From the NCBI RefSeq assembly GCF_023630175.1, contig NZ_JALLIN010000005.1, positions 62,001 to 126,000 of the forward strand: a stretch of DNA of 64,000 nucleotides, given 5' to 3'. Source of the DNA: Streptomyces cellostaticus (GTDB taxonomy: Bacteria; Actinomycetota; Actinomycetes; Streptomycetales; Streptomycetaceae). A program made the position numbers and the translations under genes. This document shows positions 38,062 to 46,475 of this stretch, piece by piece; the first letter of the stretch is position 1, and every line of letters begins with the position of its first letter. The notes under the pieces were generated by a model, which was given only the letters and a program-made list of their open reading frames with translations, was not told where the DNA came from and ran no database searches.

Positions 38062-39762
38062 GTGGCGGAACGGAGCACGGCTGCCGTCGACGTGGCAGAC
38101 AACAGCGGTGACGAGCCGCTGACCGCGAAGGCGGACCAGTCCACGGCCGACGGGGTGGCCCAGAACCCGGAGCGGGATACGGACAGCGACGAGGCACAGG
38201 GGAGCGGCGGGACGGAGGGCCTTGGCAAGAAGGCTTCGCCGCCCGAACTGCACAGCGGTCACAAGCTCGCCAGACGCTACCGTCTCGAGGAGTGCGTCAC
38301 CCGTCTGGACGGATTCAGCAGTTGGCGTGCGGTCGACGAGAAACTCCGTCGTGCCGTGGGCGTCCACGTCCTGCCCGCGGACCATGTGCGGGCACGGTCG
38401 GTACTGGCCGCCGCGCGGTCCTCGGCGCTGCTGGGGGATCCGCGTTTCGTCCAGGTCCTCGACGCCGTCGAGGAGAACGACCTCGTCTACGTCGTGCACG
38501 AATGGCTGCCCGACGCCACCGAACTGACCGCGCTGCTCGCGGCCGGCCCGCTGGAGCCGCACGACGCCTACCAGATGGTCAGTCAGGTCGCCGCCGCCAT
38601 GGCCGCCGCCCACCGCGAAGGCCTCGCACACCTACGGCTGAACCCGAACGCCGTCCTGCGTGCCTCCACCGGCCAGTGGCGCATCCGCGGTCTCGCCGTG
38701 AACGCGGCACTGCGCGGCATCAGCTCCGACACCCCGCAGCGTACGGACACCGAGTCCATCGGCGCCCTGCTGTACGCGGCGCTCACCCAGCGCTGGCCGT
38801 ACGAGAACGACGCCTACGGCCTTTCCGGGCTGCCCAAGGACATCGGCCTGATCGCGCCGGACCAGGTGCGGGCCGGTGTGCACCGCGGCCTGTCCGAGCT
38901 CGCCATGCGGGCGCTGGTCAACGACGGTGCGACCGCCTCGCGTCACGAGTCCGCGTGCGCCACGCCGGAGGAACTGGTCAAGGCGATCGGCGAGATGCCC
39001 CGCATCCGTCCGCCGGAGCCGGCCTTCACCGCACCGCCGGAGTACCAGCACACCACGTACCAGCAGGGCACCTACGGGCGGCCCGCGCCGCACCCCGGCG
39101 TCACCCAGCCCCTCACGGCCCCACCGCCGCCCTTGCAGAGCCGCACCGGCAAGGTCCTGAAGTGGGCGGTGTCCGCTCTCCTCATCGCGGCGCTGGGCCT
39201 GGGGAGCTGGCAGCTGGCGGACGCCCTCATGGACCGGGGCGACAATTCGAACGACACCAACAACACCCAGACGCAGGACGGTGGCGACAAGAGCCCGAAG
39301 AAGCCCGCGACGGGCAAGCCCATCGCCATCGCGGGGGCCAAGGACTTCGACCCGTTCTCAACCGACCATTCCGAGAAGCCGGCCGACATATACAAGGCGT
39401 ACGACAAGAGCACTGCGTCCTACTGGCAGACGGACTTCTACCTGAGTCCGGAGTTCGGAAACCTGAAGTCGGGCGTCGGCATCAAACTCGACCTCGGCAA
39501 GGTCCAGCAGGTCGGCCAGGTGAGCGTCACCTTCGTGGGCGAGACCTCGGCCGAACTCCGTGCCGCGGACGAGGGCACGCAATCCGATCCGACGTCTTTC
39601 GACGCCTACACGAAGGTCGCCAACGGCTCGGGCACCACCGTGACGCTCAAGCCCGGCAAGTCCCTGAGGACGCGGTACCTCCTCGTGTGGTTGACCAAGC
39701 TGCCCGCGGACAACCAGGGCCACTGGCGGGGACGAGTGGCAGACATCAAGGTGACCAGCTGA
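38062..39762 (+). CDS. Membrane pseudokinase with extracellular sugar-binding-like domain
   Basis: A protein-kinase-like domain (about 65-315) that lacks catalytic residues: the VAIK lysine is replaced (RRAVGVHVL), the HRD motif reads HLRLNPNAVL, and no DFG is seen. A Pro-rich linker, one membrane helix (about 375-397, VLKWAVSALLIAALGLGSWQ) and an extracytoplasmic beta-rich domain resembling discoidin-type folds follow (FDPFSTDHSEKPADIYKAYD). It corresponds to the C-terminal half of mycobacterial MviN, which binds FhaA when phosphorylated. Here it is encoded separately, right after murJ. The GTG at 38062 follows GGGGAGGCAGGG. Catalytic inactivity is inferred from motifs. Confidence 0.85.
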   Translation: MAERSTAAVDVADNSGDEPLTAKADQSTADGVAQNPERDTDSDEAQGSGGTEGLGKKASPPELHSGHKLARRYRLEECVTRLDGFSSWRAVDEKLRRAVGVHVLPADHVRARSVLAAARSSALLGDPRFVQVLDAVEENDLVYVVHEWLPDATELTALLAAGPLEPHDAYQMVSQVAAAMAAAHREGLAHLRLNPNAVLRASTGQWRIRGLAVNAALRGISSDTPQRTDTESIGALLYAALTQRWPYENDAYGLSGLPKDIGLIAPDQVRAGVHRGLSELAMRALVNDGATASRHESACATPEELVKAIGEMPRIRPPEPAFTAPPEYQHTTYQQGTYGRPAPHPGVTQPLTAPPPPLQSRTGKVLKWAVSALLIAALGLGSWQLADALMDRGDNSNDTNNTQTQDGGDKSPKKPATGKPIAIAGAKDFDPFSTDHSEKPADIYKAYDKSTASYWQTDFYLSPEFGNLKSGVGIKLDLGKVQQVGQVSVTFVGETSAELRAADEGTQSDPTSFDAYTKVANGSGTTVTLKPGKSLRTRYLLVWLTKLPADNQGHWRGRVADIKVTS

Positions 39763-39784
39763 GGTCTCCACTCGGGAGGGGCCG

Positions 39785-40510
39785 ATGGGAGATGGCGCCG
39801 GATACGGCGACGCACGGGACGAGGATCTGCTCGCCCGACATGTAGCAGGCGACCCCGATGCCTTCGCCGAGATCGTCCGACGGCATCGGGACCGGCTCTG
39901 GGCCGTGGCGCTGCGGACGCTGGGCGACCGTGAGGAGGCCGCTGACGCCGTCCAGGACGCCCTGGTGTCCGCCTACCGGGCCGCGCACACCTTCCGGGGA
40001 CAGTCGGCCGTCACGACCTGGCTGCATCGGATCACCGTGAACGCCTGCCTCGACCGCGCACGGAAGGCCGCCACCCGGAAGACCGCCCCGGTGGACGACA
40101 CCGAGCGGCTGGAGCAGCTCCTGGAGCCCCATGAGTCCGCCTCGGCCCCGGCCGAGCGGAACGATCTGCACCGGCAGCTCCTGGAAGCGCTCGGCACGCT
40201 GCCCCGCGAACAGCGAGCGGCTCTGGTTCTCGTGGACATGCAGGGCTATCCCGTCGCGGAGGCCGCCCGGATTCTCGACGTGCCGACCGGGACAGTGAAG
40301 AGCCGGTGCGCTCGCGGCAGAGCCAGGCTCCTTCCGCTGCTCAGCCATCTGCGGCCCGGAAGCACCCATGGCGAAGAAAAAGAACCCTCTCCGGGACGGA
40401 ACCGGGTGCAGGGGACATCCGTCCCACCTGCAGCGGGCGCTCGCGGCACAGACGCCGATGCGGGCCCGAGCGATTCAGCCGTAGCGAAGGGCGGAGGTGG
40501 GCGAGCGTGA
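39785..40510 (+). CDS. sigM: ECF sigma factor, SigM type
   Basis: Extracytoplasmic-function sigma factor of 241 residues. Region 2 is visible at about 15-85 (DLLARHVAGDPDAFAEIVRR, with DAVQDALVSAYRAAHTFRG), and region 4 at about 125-185 (LPREQRAALVLVDMQGYPV, ARILDVPTGTVKSR). The C-terminal 55 residues are disordered. The next gene, an anti-sigma factor, overlaps by four bases (GTGA). Together with trxB and trxA downstream this matches the sigM-rsmA-trxB-trxC cluster of mycobacteria, and the symbol is given on that synteny. Confidence 0.9.
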   Translation: MGDGAGYGDARDEDLLARHVAGDPDAFAEIVRRHRDRLWAVALRTLGDREEAADAVQDALVSAYRAAHTFRGQSAVTTWLHRITVNACLDRARKAATRKTAPVDDTERLEQLLEPHESASAPAERNDLHRQLLEALGTLPREQRAALVLVDMQGYPVAEAARILDVPTGTVKSRCARGRARLLPLLSHLRPGSTHGEEKEPSPGRNRVQGTSVPPAAGARGTDADAGPSDSAVAKGGGGRA

Positions 40511-41391
40511 CTTCCTCGGCAGACACGACCGGGCACCCGGACGTCGTGGAGATCTCCGACCTCACCGAAGGCATCCTCCCACCGGACCGGGACGCCGAGG
40601 TACGGCGGCACCTGGACGCGTGCGAGCCGTGTGCGGATGTCCTGGCCTCGTTGGAGGAGATCCGGGAGCTGCTGGGCACCTTCGAGGACGCCCCTACTAT
40701 GCCTGTGGACATCGTCGGCCGCCTCGACACCGCTCTCGCCGCCGAGGCGCTGTCCGCCCCCGCCGTCTCCGCGCAGAACCGTGGTCCTGTTTCACGTGAA
40801 ACATCGATCACGACGGACCGCCCTGCTGGACGGTCCCCTGCGGCGACCGGTCCGGGGCGCAAGGACCCCCGGCGTGGGCGTCGCCGGCGGACCGTCGTCC
40901 TGGGTTCTCTCCTCACCGCAGCGGTCCTGGGCACCGGGTCGCTCATCCTGCAGTCCCTGGGCAGCGGTGGCTCCGGGACGACGGCTCATGGCACGGTGGC
41001 GCCGTCCTCCGCCAGCTTCTCCGGCAACAGTGTCCAGAGCCAGGTCAAAGACCTGCTGACCGCTGGCAGGACCAGGCGGCATCACTCCGTCGAACCGCGG
41101 TCGGGAGTCGAGACCGAGCAGATCAACCCCGAGTCCACCCAGAGCGCCAACACCTTGCTCCAAACCCAGCCTCCGGTGCCGGACTGCGTCCGCGAGGCGA
41201 TCAACAGCCGTGACGACGTCCTGGGCTCCAAAACCGGCGTCTACGCCGGCAAGAGCGCCTATCTCGTCGTGGTGCCCGACGCCGACGACAACACCCGGGT
41301 CACCGCCTACGTCGTCGCCTCGGAGTGCGTCCATCAGCACCCCGACTCCGTCGGCAAGGTACTGATGAAGCAGTCCTTCCCCCGGGCCTGA
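40507..41391 (+). CDS. rsmA: Zinc-binding anti-sigma factor, RsmA type
   Basis: A 294-residue anti-sigma factor expected to hold the upstream ECF sigma factor inactive. The zinc motif HxxxCxxC is His35, Cys39 and Cys42 (HLDACEPC), and a membrane helix lies near 129-150 (VVLGSLLTAAVLGTGSLILQ). The extracytoplasmic part has two cysteines. Codons 95-99 (Val-Ser-Arg-Glu-Thr) are an exact parS, in the linker between the zinc domain and the membrane helix. The GTG at 40507 overlaps the sigma-factor stop; the longer open frame upstream is not coding. Confidence 0.88.
   Translation: MTSSADTTGHPDVVEISDLTEGILPPDRDAEVRRHLDACEPCADVLASLEEIRELLGTFEDAPTMPVDIVGRLDTALAAEALSAPAVSAQNRGPVSRETSITTDRPAGRSPAATGPGRKDPRRGRRRRTVVLGSLLTAAVLGTGSLILQSLGSGGSGTTAHGTVAPSSASFSGNSVQSQVKDLLTAGRTRRHHSVEPRSGVETEQINPESTQSANTLLQTQPPVPDCVREAINSRDDVLGSKTGVYAGKSAYLVVVPDADDNTRVTAYVVASECVHQHPDSVGKVLMKQSFPRA
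40789..40802. other. parS: parS site (exact consensus) inside the anti-sigma gene
   Basis: GTTTCACGTGAAAC encodes Val95-Ser-Arg-Glu-Thr99 of the anti-sigma factor. Confidence 0.93.
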
Positions 41392-41560
41392 GTTCGTCGG
41401 AGGATTCCTCGGCGCCCGTGCGGTCATTCGTACCCTGGACCGTCGCCGTGTGCCCGGACACACCGGGAATGCGAACCCCCTAGGATCCGTTGGGTGGGGT
41501 GAGAGCTCCGAAAGGGCTCCACCGGTCGACTGACACAGACCAGAGACGAGGAATCAAGCC

Positions 41561-42532
41561 GTGAGCGACGTCCGTAACGTGATCATCATCGGCTCCGGGC
41601 CCGCCGGCTACACGGCGGCGCTCTACACCGCGCGCGCGTCGCTGAAGCCCCTGGTGTTCGAGGGTGCCGTCACCGCCGGCGGTGCCCTGATGAACACCAC
41701 CGAGGTGGAGAACTTCCCCGGCTTCCGCGACGGCATCATGGGCCCCGACCTGATGGACAACATGAGGGCCCAGGCGGAGCGCTTCGGCGCCGAGCTGATC
41801 CCGGACGACATCGTCTCCGTCGACCTGACCGGCGAGATCAAGACGGTCACGGACACCGCCGGCACGGTCCACCGGGCCAAGACCGTGATCGTCACGACCG
41901 GCTCTCAGCACCGCAAGCTCGGCCTGCCGAACGAGGACGCCCTCTCGGGCCGCGGTGTCTCCTGGTGTGCCACCTGTGACGGATTCTTCTTCAAGGACCA
42001 GGACATCGCCGTGATCGGCGGTGGCGACACCGCGATGGAGGAGGCCACCTTCCTCTCCCGGTTCGCCAAGTCGGTGACGATCGTGCACCGTCGGGACACG
42101 CTGCGCGCCTCCAAGGCGATGCAGGAGCGTGCCTTCGGCGACCCGAAGATCAAGTTCGTCTGGGACAGCGAGGTCGCCGAGATCCAGGGTGACCAGAAGC
42201 TCTCCGGGCTCAAGCTGCGCAACATCAAGACGGGCGAGCTGTCGGAGCTGCCGGTGACCGGCCTGTTCATCGCGATCGGCCATGACCCGCGCACTGAGCT
42301 CTTCAAGGGCCAGCTGGACCTCGACGAGGAGGGGTATCTGAAGGTCGCCTCCCCGTCGACCCGCACCAACGTGACCGGAGTCTTCGGCGCCGGTGACGTG
42401 GTCGACCACACCTACCGCCAGGCGATCACCGCGGCCGGCACCGGCTGCTCCGCCGCTCTCGACGCCGAGCGCTTCCTCGCCTCCCTCGCGGACGGGGACA
42501 AGGCCGAGCCCGAGAAGACCGCGACCGTCTGA
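41561..42532 (+). CDS. trxB: Thioredoxin-disulfide reductase
   Basis: FAD- and NADPH-dependent enzyme that keeps thioredoxin reduced; 323 residues. The FAD motif is [16 protein letters not shown], the active disulfide is CATCDG near residues 130-140, and the NADPH motif is [10 protein letters not shown]. The GTG at 41561 starts the gene. trxA begins 48 bp after it, so they form one operon for the cytoplasmic thioredoxin system. Confidence 0.97.
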   Translation: MSDVRNVIIIGSGPAGYTAALYTARASLKPLVFEGAVTAGGALMNTTEVENFPGFRDGIMGPDLMDNMRAQAERFGAELIPDDIVSVDLTGEIKTVTDTAGTVHRAKTVIVTTGSQHRKLGLPNEDALSGRGVSWCATCDGFFFKDQDIAVIGGGDTAMEEATFLSRFAKSVTIVHRRDTLRASKAMQERAFGDPKIKFVWDSEVAEIQGDQKLSGLKLRNIKTGELSELPVTGLFIAIGHDPRTELFKGQLDLDEEGYLKVASPSTRTNVTGVFGAGDVVDHTYRQAITAAGTGCSAALDAERFLASLADGDKAEPEKTATV

Positions 42533-42580
42533 TCCCCGCCCACTCCCGCCTCACCGCACGACCAAGTTAAGGAGCCCGCC

Positions 42581-42913
42581 GTGGCCGGCACTCTGAAGAA
42601 CGTGACCGACGACTCCTTCGAGCAGGACGTCCTCAAGAACGACAAGCCCGTCCTGGTGGACTTCTGGGCCGCCTGGTGCGGTCCGTGCCGTCAGATCGCC
42701 CCGTCGCTGGAGGCCATTGCCGCCGAATACGGCGACAAGATCGAGATCGTCAAGCTCAACATCGACGAGAACCCGGGTACGGCCGCCAAGTACGGCGTCA
42801 TGTCCATCCCGACTCTGAACGTCTACCAGAGCGGCGAGGTCGCCAAGACGATCGTGGGTGCCAAGCCGAAGGCCGCCATCGTGCGGGACCTCGAGGAGTT
42901 CATCGCCGAGTAG
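42581..42913 (+). CDS. trxA: Thioredoxin
   Basis: A 110-residue disulfide reductase with the active site WCGPC near residues 31-35 and the family cis-proline in MSIPTLNVY. The GTG at 42581 follows AAGGAGCCC. It works with TrxB directly upstream and may be induced with it under disulfide stress. A parS and a terminator follow. Confidence 0.97.
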   Translation: MAGTLKNVTDDSFEQDVLKNDKPVLVDFWAAWCGPCRQIAPSLEAIAAEYGDKIEIVKLNIDENPGTAAKYGVMSIPTLNVYQSGEVAKTIVGAKPKAAIVRDLEEFIAE

Positions 42914-42943
42914 TCGGTGAATGCCGTCGAGCCGGCAGCGCAT

Positions 42944-42957
42944 GTTTCACGTGAAAC
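42944..42957. other. parS: parS site (exact consensus)
   Basis: GTTTCACGTGAAAC immediately upstream of the trxA terminator. Confidence 0.93.
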
Positions 42958-42960
42958 ACG

Positions 42961-42991
42961 AATGGGCCAACCCGTCACGGGTTGGCCCATT
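42961..42991. terminator. Bidirectional terminator after trxA
   Basis: AATGGGCCAACCC pairs with GGGTTGGCCCATT (13 bp) across a 5-base loop, between the convergent trxA and GNAT genes and 3 bp after parS. Confidence 0.85.
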
Positions 42992-43021
42992 CGCATGACA
43001 TGGCTTCGCTGACCTCATCGT

Positions 43022-43639
43022 CTACAGCGGCCGCAGTGCCGGTTCCTTCTGTACCGCCCCCAGAAGTCGGTCCAGCGCCAGCTCCACGTCCTCCTTCCAG
43101 GAGAGGGTCGAGCGGAGATCCAGCCGCAGGCGGGGGTGCGTGGGATGCTGCCGGACCGTCTTGAACCCCACGGCCAGGAGGTGCTCCGCGGGCAGCAGAC
43201 AGGCCGGCTCCTTCCAGCGGGCGTCCCCGAAAGCCTCGATCGCTTTGAACCCGCGGCGAAGCAGATCCTTGGCGACCGTCTGGACCATCACCCGGCCCAG
43301 CCCCTGCCCTTGATAGCGAGGCATGATGAACGCCGTCATGAGCTGGACGGCATCCGGTGAGAGCGGACTCGTGGGGAACGCTGTGGAGCGCGGCACATAG
43401 GCCGGTGGCGCATAGAGCACGAAGCCGACGGGGACGTCGTCGACGTAGACCACCCGACCGCACGATCCCCAGTCCAGCAGCACTGCGGAGATCCAGGATT
43501 CCTTCTCCAGCCCGGCTGTACCGGCCTTTACCGCGGCCTCGCCGCTGACGGGATCCAGCTCCCAGAAGACACATGAGCGGCAGCGCCGGGGGAGGTCCTC
43601 GAGGTTGTCCAGCGTGAGCGGTACGAGCCGACGCCCCAT
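43022..43639 (-). CDS. GNAT-like acetyltransferase of the parB region
   Basis: A 205-residue predicted acetyltransferase. The acetyl-CoA loop is visible near residues 107-118 (MPRYQGQGLGRVMV), and the N-terminus carries a CxxC (RCRSCVFWE) that might bind metal. Actinobacteria commonly have a gene of this type between trxA and parB, comparable to the position of Rv3916c in M. tuberculosis. The start is ATG at 43639. The substrate is unknown. It converges on trxA. Confidence 0.82.
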   Translation of the reverse strand: MGRRLVPLTLDNLEDLPRRCRSCVFWELDPVSGEAAVKAGTAGLEKESWISAVLLDWGSCGRVVYVDDVPVGFVLYAPPAYVPRSTAFPTSPLSPDAVQLMTAFIMPRYQGQGLGRVMVQTVAKDLLRRGFKAIEAFGDARWKEPACLLPAEHLLAVGFKTVRQHPTHPRLRLDLRSTLSWKEDVELALDRLLGAVQKEPALRPL

Positions 43640-43785
43640 GAAGGCTGTTCCTCGCTTCCTTCGCCCGCCGCGTCGCGAGCTGCTGTCAGGACGCTCCGTC
43701 GTCTGAGCAGGCTGCCGACGAATCCACCGACCATTCCGATGCCCAGGCCCGCGCTCACCAATCCGGTGCGGCTCATCGATCGCAT
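43528..43785 (-). CDS. Possible small glycine-zipper membrane protein
   Basis: From an ATG at 43785 (or 43776) a short frame encodes one membrane helix with regularly spaced glycines (TGLVSAGLGIGMVGGFVGSL) followed by RRR. GGGGAG precedes the start. The second half overlaps the start of the GNAT gene in another frame by about 110 bp and looks non-coding, so either the gene is shorter through a frame change or it is spurious. No family is recognised. Confidence 0.33.
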   Translation of the reverse strand: MRSMSRTGLVSAGLGIGMVGGFVGSLLRRRSVLTAARDAAGEGSEEQPSWGVGSYRSRWTTSRTSPGAAAHVSSGSWIPSAARPR

Positions 43786-43829
43786 GGCCCCTGTCTCCCC
43801 ACTCAGAGATCCGCCAGGTGGATGCGCCA

Positions 43830-43865
43830 TACCCACTCGCATCGTATCCACGATGCGAGTGGGTA
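43830..43865. repeat. 15-bp inverted repeat beyond the parAB terminator
   Basis: Arms 43830-43844 and 43851-43865 (starting TACCCACTCGCATCG) pair perfectly around 6 bases. It could be a second terminator for parAB or an operator for the genes to its left. Confidence 0.5.
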
Positions 43866-43882
43866 GATACTGCCTCAAAGCA

Positions 43883-43926
43883 AAGAGCGGACCGCGTTCC
43901 GGTACAACCGGAAGCCGTCCGCTCTT
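43883..43926 (-). terminator. parAB terminator
   Basis: AAGAGCGGAC and GTCCGCTCTT pair, with an inner ACCGG-type hairpin between them, just downstream of the parB stop. On the minus strand it is followed by TTTGCTTTG. Confidence 0.75.
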
Positions 43927-43950
43927 CAGCTCAGTGTGCGGGGGTGACGA

Positions 43951-45051
43951 TCAGCCGTCGGCCCCGTCGGCCGTGCTCTCCTGCTGCAGGCTCTGCTGGA
44001 GGGCCAGGCGCTCACCGGGGGCGAGCGTGTTCAGGATCCGTTCGAGGTCCTCCGGGGAGGCGAACTCCACGGTGATCTTGCCCTTCTTCTGACCCAGCTC
44101 CACCTTCACCCGCGTCTCGAAGCGGTCCGAGAGGCGCGTCGCCAGCTCGTTGAACGCCGGAGAGACTCGCGCTCCGGCGCGGGGGCCCTTGGATCGCGAG
44201 GCCTTCTGCGGCCGCGAACCCATCAGGGTCACGATCTCCTCGACGGCCCGTACGGACAACCCCTCCGCCACGATGCGATGGGCGAGACGGTCCTGCTCCT
44301 CCGAGTCCTCGACGGACAGCAGAGCGCGGGCGTGGCCGGCCGAGAGGACACCGGCGGCCACTCGCTTCTGCACGGCCGGTGAGAGCCGGAGCAGACGCAG
44401 GGTGTTGGAGACCTGCGGACGCGAGCGCCCGATCCGGTCGGCCAACTGGTCATGCGTGCAGCTGAAGTCCTTCAGGAGCTGGTCGTAGGCGGCGGCCTCT
44501 TCCAGTGGGTTGAGCTGTGCTCGGTGGAGGTTCTCCAGCAGGGCGTCAAGCAGGAGCTTCTCGTCGTCGGTGGCCCGGACGATCGCTGGAATGGCCTCAA
44601 GACCGGCTTCGCGACAGGCCCGCCAGCGCCGCTCACCCATGATCAGCTCATAGCGGGCGTGCCCGAGCTGCCGCACCACGACGGGCTGGAGGAGACCGAC
44701 TTCCTTGATGGAGGTGATCAGCTCGTGGAGCGCGTCCTCGTCGAAGACCTCACGCGGCTGGCGCGGGTTCGGCGTAATGGAGTCGAGGGGGAGCTCGGCG
44801 AAGTGGGCCCCGACCGGAGGCGCGGGTGCCTCGGTCACCGGGCTCGCCGGGGGCTCCTCGGTTTCATGTGAAACAGGCGGCAGCGTGGCCACCTTCGCAG
44901 CGGCCACTCCCCGGTCCGACCTCAGCGGCACCGCGGCCGGGGTTGGGGATGTCTGGCTCCCCATCGCAGCCGGAGCCGGCTCCTTCTCGGTCGGGGCAGC
45001 AGGGATCAGTGCGCCGAGCCCACGGCCCAGCCCTCTCCGTCGCTCGCTCAC
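43951..45051 (-). CDS. parB: Chromosome-partitioning protein ParB
   Basis: CTP-dependent DNA clamp that loads at parS and organises the origin region for segregation and sporulation. The protein is 366 residues. A basic N-terminus (ERRRGLGRGLGALIP) precedes a variable linker. The CTP/parS-binding core has ITPNPRQPREVF, then the GERRWRA motif, then the helix-turn-helix near GRSRPQVSNTLRLLR, and a C-terminal dimer domain. Start GTG overlaps the parA stop (GTGA). Codons 60-64 are a one-mismatch parS. Partners are ParA and the many parS sites in this window. Confidence 0.98.
   Translation of the reverse strand: MSERRRGLGRGLGALIPAAPTEKEPAPAAMGSQTSPTPAAVPLRSDRGVAAAKVATLPPVSHETEEPPASPVTEAPAPPVGAHFAELPLDSITPNPRQPREVFDEDALHELITSIKEVGLLQPVVVRQLGHARYELIMGERRWRACREAGLEAIPAIVRATDDEKLLLDALLENLHRAQLNPLEEAAAYDQLLKDFSCTHDQLADRIGRSRPQVSNTLRLLRLSPAVQKRVAAGVLSAGHARALLSVEDSEEQDRLAHRIVAEGLSVRAVEEIVTLMGSRPQKASRSKGPRAGARVSPAFNELATRLSDRFETRVKVELGQKKGKITVEFASPEDLERILNTLAPGERLALQQSLQQESTADGADG
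44861..44874. other. parS-like site inside parB
   Basis: GTTTCATGTGAAAC, one mismatch from consensus, encodes Val60-Ser-His-Glu-Thr64 of ParB in its linker. Confidence 0.55.
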
Positions 45052-46121
45052 TGGATGCCCTCCACCATGTTCGGGTCGTTCGGGGCGCCGAGGTGGGCCT
45101 GGCTCGCGTCGTAGCTGATGCCAATACCTCTCAGCGCGATTTCTCGGGCGGCCTCCAGGTAGGAGAGAGCGCCGCTCGATCCAGGATCGTAGGTCAGCAC
45201 CGTCTGCCCATAGCTCGGCGCCTCGGAGATACGGACCGATCGGGGAATGCTCGTCCGGAGCACCTCGTCACCGAAGTGAGTGCGCACCTCTTCAGCTACC
45301 TGCGAGGCGAGACGCGTCCGGCCGTCGTACATGGTGAGCAGGATGGTCGACACATGCAGGGTGGGATTGAGGTGGCCCCGCACCAGGTCGACGTTGCGCA
45401 ACAGCTGCCCCAGTCCCTCCAGCGCGTAGTACTCGCACTGAATGGGGATCAGCACCTCCTGACCCGCGACGAGTGCGTTGACCGTCAGTAGGCCCAGCGA
45501 CGGCGGGCAGTCGATGAGGACGTAGTCCAAGGGCTGCTCGTACGCCTGGATCGCCCGCTGCAGCCGGCTCTCCCGGGCCACCAGGGAAACCAGCTCGATC
45601 TCCGCACCGGCGAGATCGATGGTGGCCGGGGCACAGAAGAGTCCCTCGACGTCCGGAACGGGCTGGACGACGTCGGCGAGAGGCTTGCTCTCCACCAGGA
45701 CGTCATAGATCGACGGCACCTCGGCGTGGTGGTCGATCCCCAGCGCCGTGGAGGCATTGCCCTGTGGGTCGAGGTCGATCACCAGGACACGGCCGCCGTG
45801 CAGAGCCAGCGAAGCGGCAAGATTGACGGTCGTCGTCGTCTTGCCGACGCCGCCCTTCTGGTTGGCGACCACGATGACTCGGGTCTGCTCGGGTCGTGGC
45901 AGGCCTTCACCGGCCCGCCCCAGAGCTTCCACCGCCAACTGGGCAGCACGACCGATGGGAGTGTCGTCCATCGGAGGCGGTGTTTCACGTGAAACATCCG
46001 CCCCCATCGACTCGGTTCGGGGACCGGGGACCGGATCGGTCATCGGTCCCGCGATGTTGGCGTCGGACCGCAAGGATTCACTCTCCTCGACTTCAGGCTC
46101 GCAATGAACAGAGCCTCCCAT
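45048..46121 (-). CDS. parA: Chromosome-partitioning ATPase ParA
   Basis: Deviant Walker ATPase that moves ParB-origin complexes. From ATG at 46121 the protein is 357 residues: a disordered N-terminus of about 80, then Walker A at 89-95 (KGGVGKT), Walker A' and Walker B (LIDCPPSLG). The open frame extends to a GTG at 46295 and would then begin within a parS (FHVKR); an internal ATG (MDDTPIGRAAQ) would give 307 residues. The 46121 start is preferred because 46122-46295 contains a DnaA box and a parS, which suits a promoter region. Translation is coupled to parB. Confidence 0.95.
   Translation of the reverse strand: MGGSVHCEPEVEESESLRSDANIAGPMTDPVPGPRTESMGADVSRETPPPMDDTPIGRAAQLAVEALGRAGEGLPRPEQTRVIVVANQKGGVGKTTTTVNLAASLALHGGRVLVIDLDPQGNASTALGIDHHAEVPSIYDVLVESKPLADVVQPVPDVEGLFCAPATIDLAGAEIELVSLVARESRLQRAIQAYEQPLDYVLIDCPPSLGLLTVNALVAGQEVLIPIQCEYYALEGLGQLLRNVDLVRGHLNPTLHVSTILLTMYDGRTRLASQVAEEVRTHFGDEVLRTSIPRSVRISEAPSYGQTVLTYDPGSSGALSYLEAAREIALRGIGISYDASQAHLGAPNDPNMVEGIQ
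45982..45995. other. parS: parS site (exact consensus) inside parA
   Basis: GTTTCACGTGAAAC encodes Val43-Ser-Arg-Glu-Thr47 of ParA (numbering from the 46121 start). Confidence 0.9.
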
Positions 46122-46475
46122 GTCTTCGGGGTCGCGAACCAGTGAGGCCTGGTGTTCTGTGGAGAAATCCACCTCTGTGGACAACTCCGCCGCCTTTCCG
46201 AGTGAGCCGAGAGGCTTGCGGTCACGAGGTTCGGCCGCAGCGCGTCCCCGACTGATGATGCCGTGCAGCAGTGAGCGACGTTTCACGTGAAACACGATGA
46301 CAACAATCCGCCCCCTTCGTGAGCGACACTCCGTTGGGGCCTCGCGCCGGAGACATTCATCCCTCGCTCACAGCACACCGTGTGACCCACCGGTCGTCAC
46401 AGAGCGCTCGCACCGCCTGAACCCTCGCGCATTTCGAGATCCACAACTGCTGGGGGCGAGCACACAGACACACAG
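46122..46475 (-). promoter_or_regulatory. parAB upstream region with a consensus DnaA box
   Basis: TGTGGACAA at 46176-46184 is an exact match (reverse) to the Streptomyces DnaA box TTGTCCACA, with TGTGGAGAA nearby at about 46158. An exact parS is at 46280-46293. The stretch probably holds the parAB promoters; -10 and -35 boxes were not identified. Nothing else gene-like is seen. Confidence 0.6.
46280..46293. other. parS: parS site (exact consensus) upstream of parA
   Basis: GTTTCACGTGAAAC 159 bp before the preferred parA start; it would be codons 2-6 (FHVKR frame) if the gene began at 46295. Confidence 0.93.
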
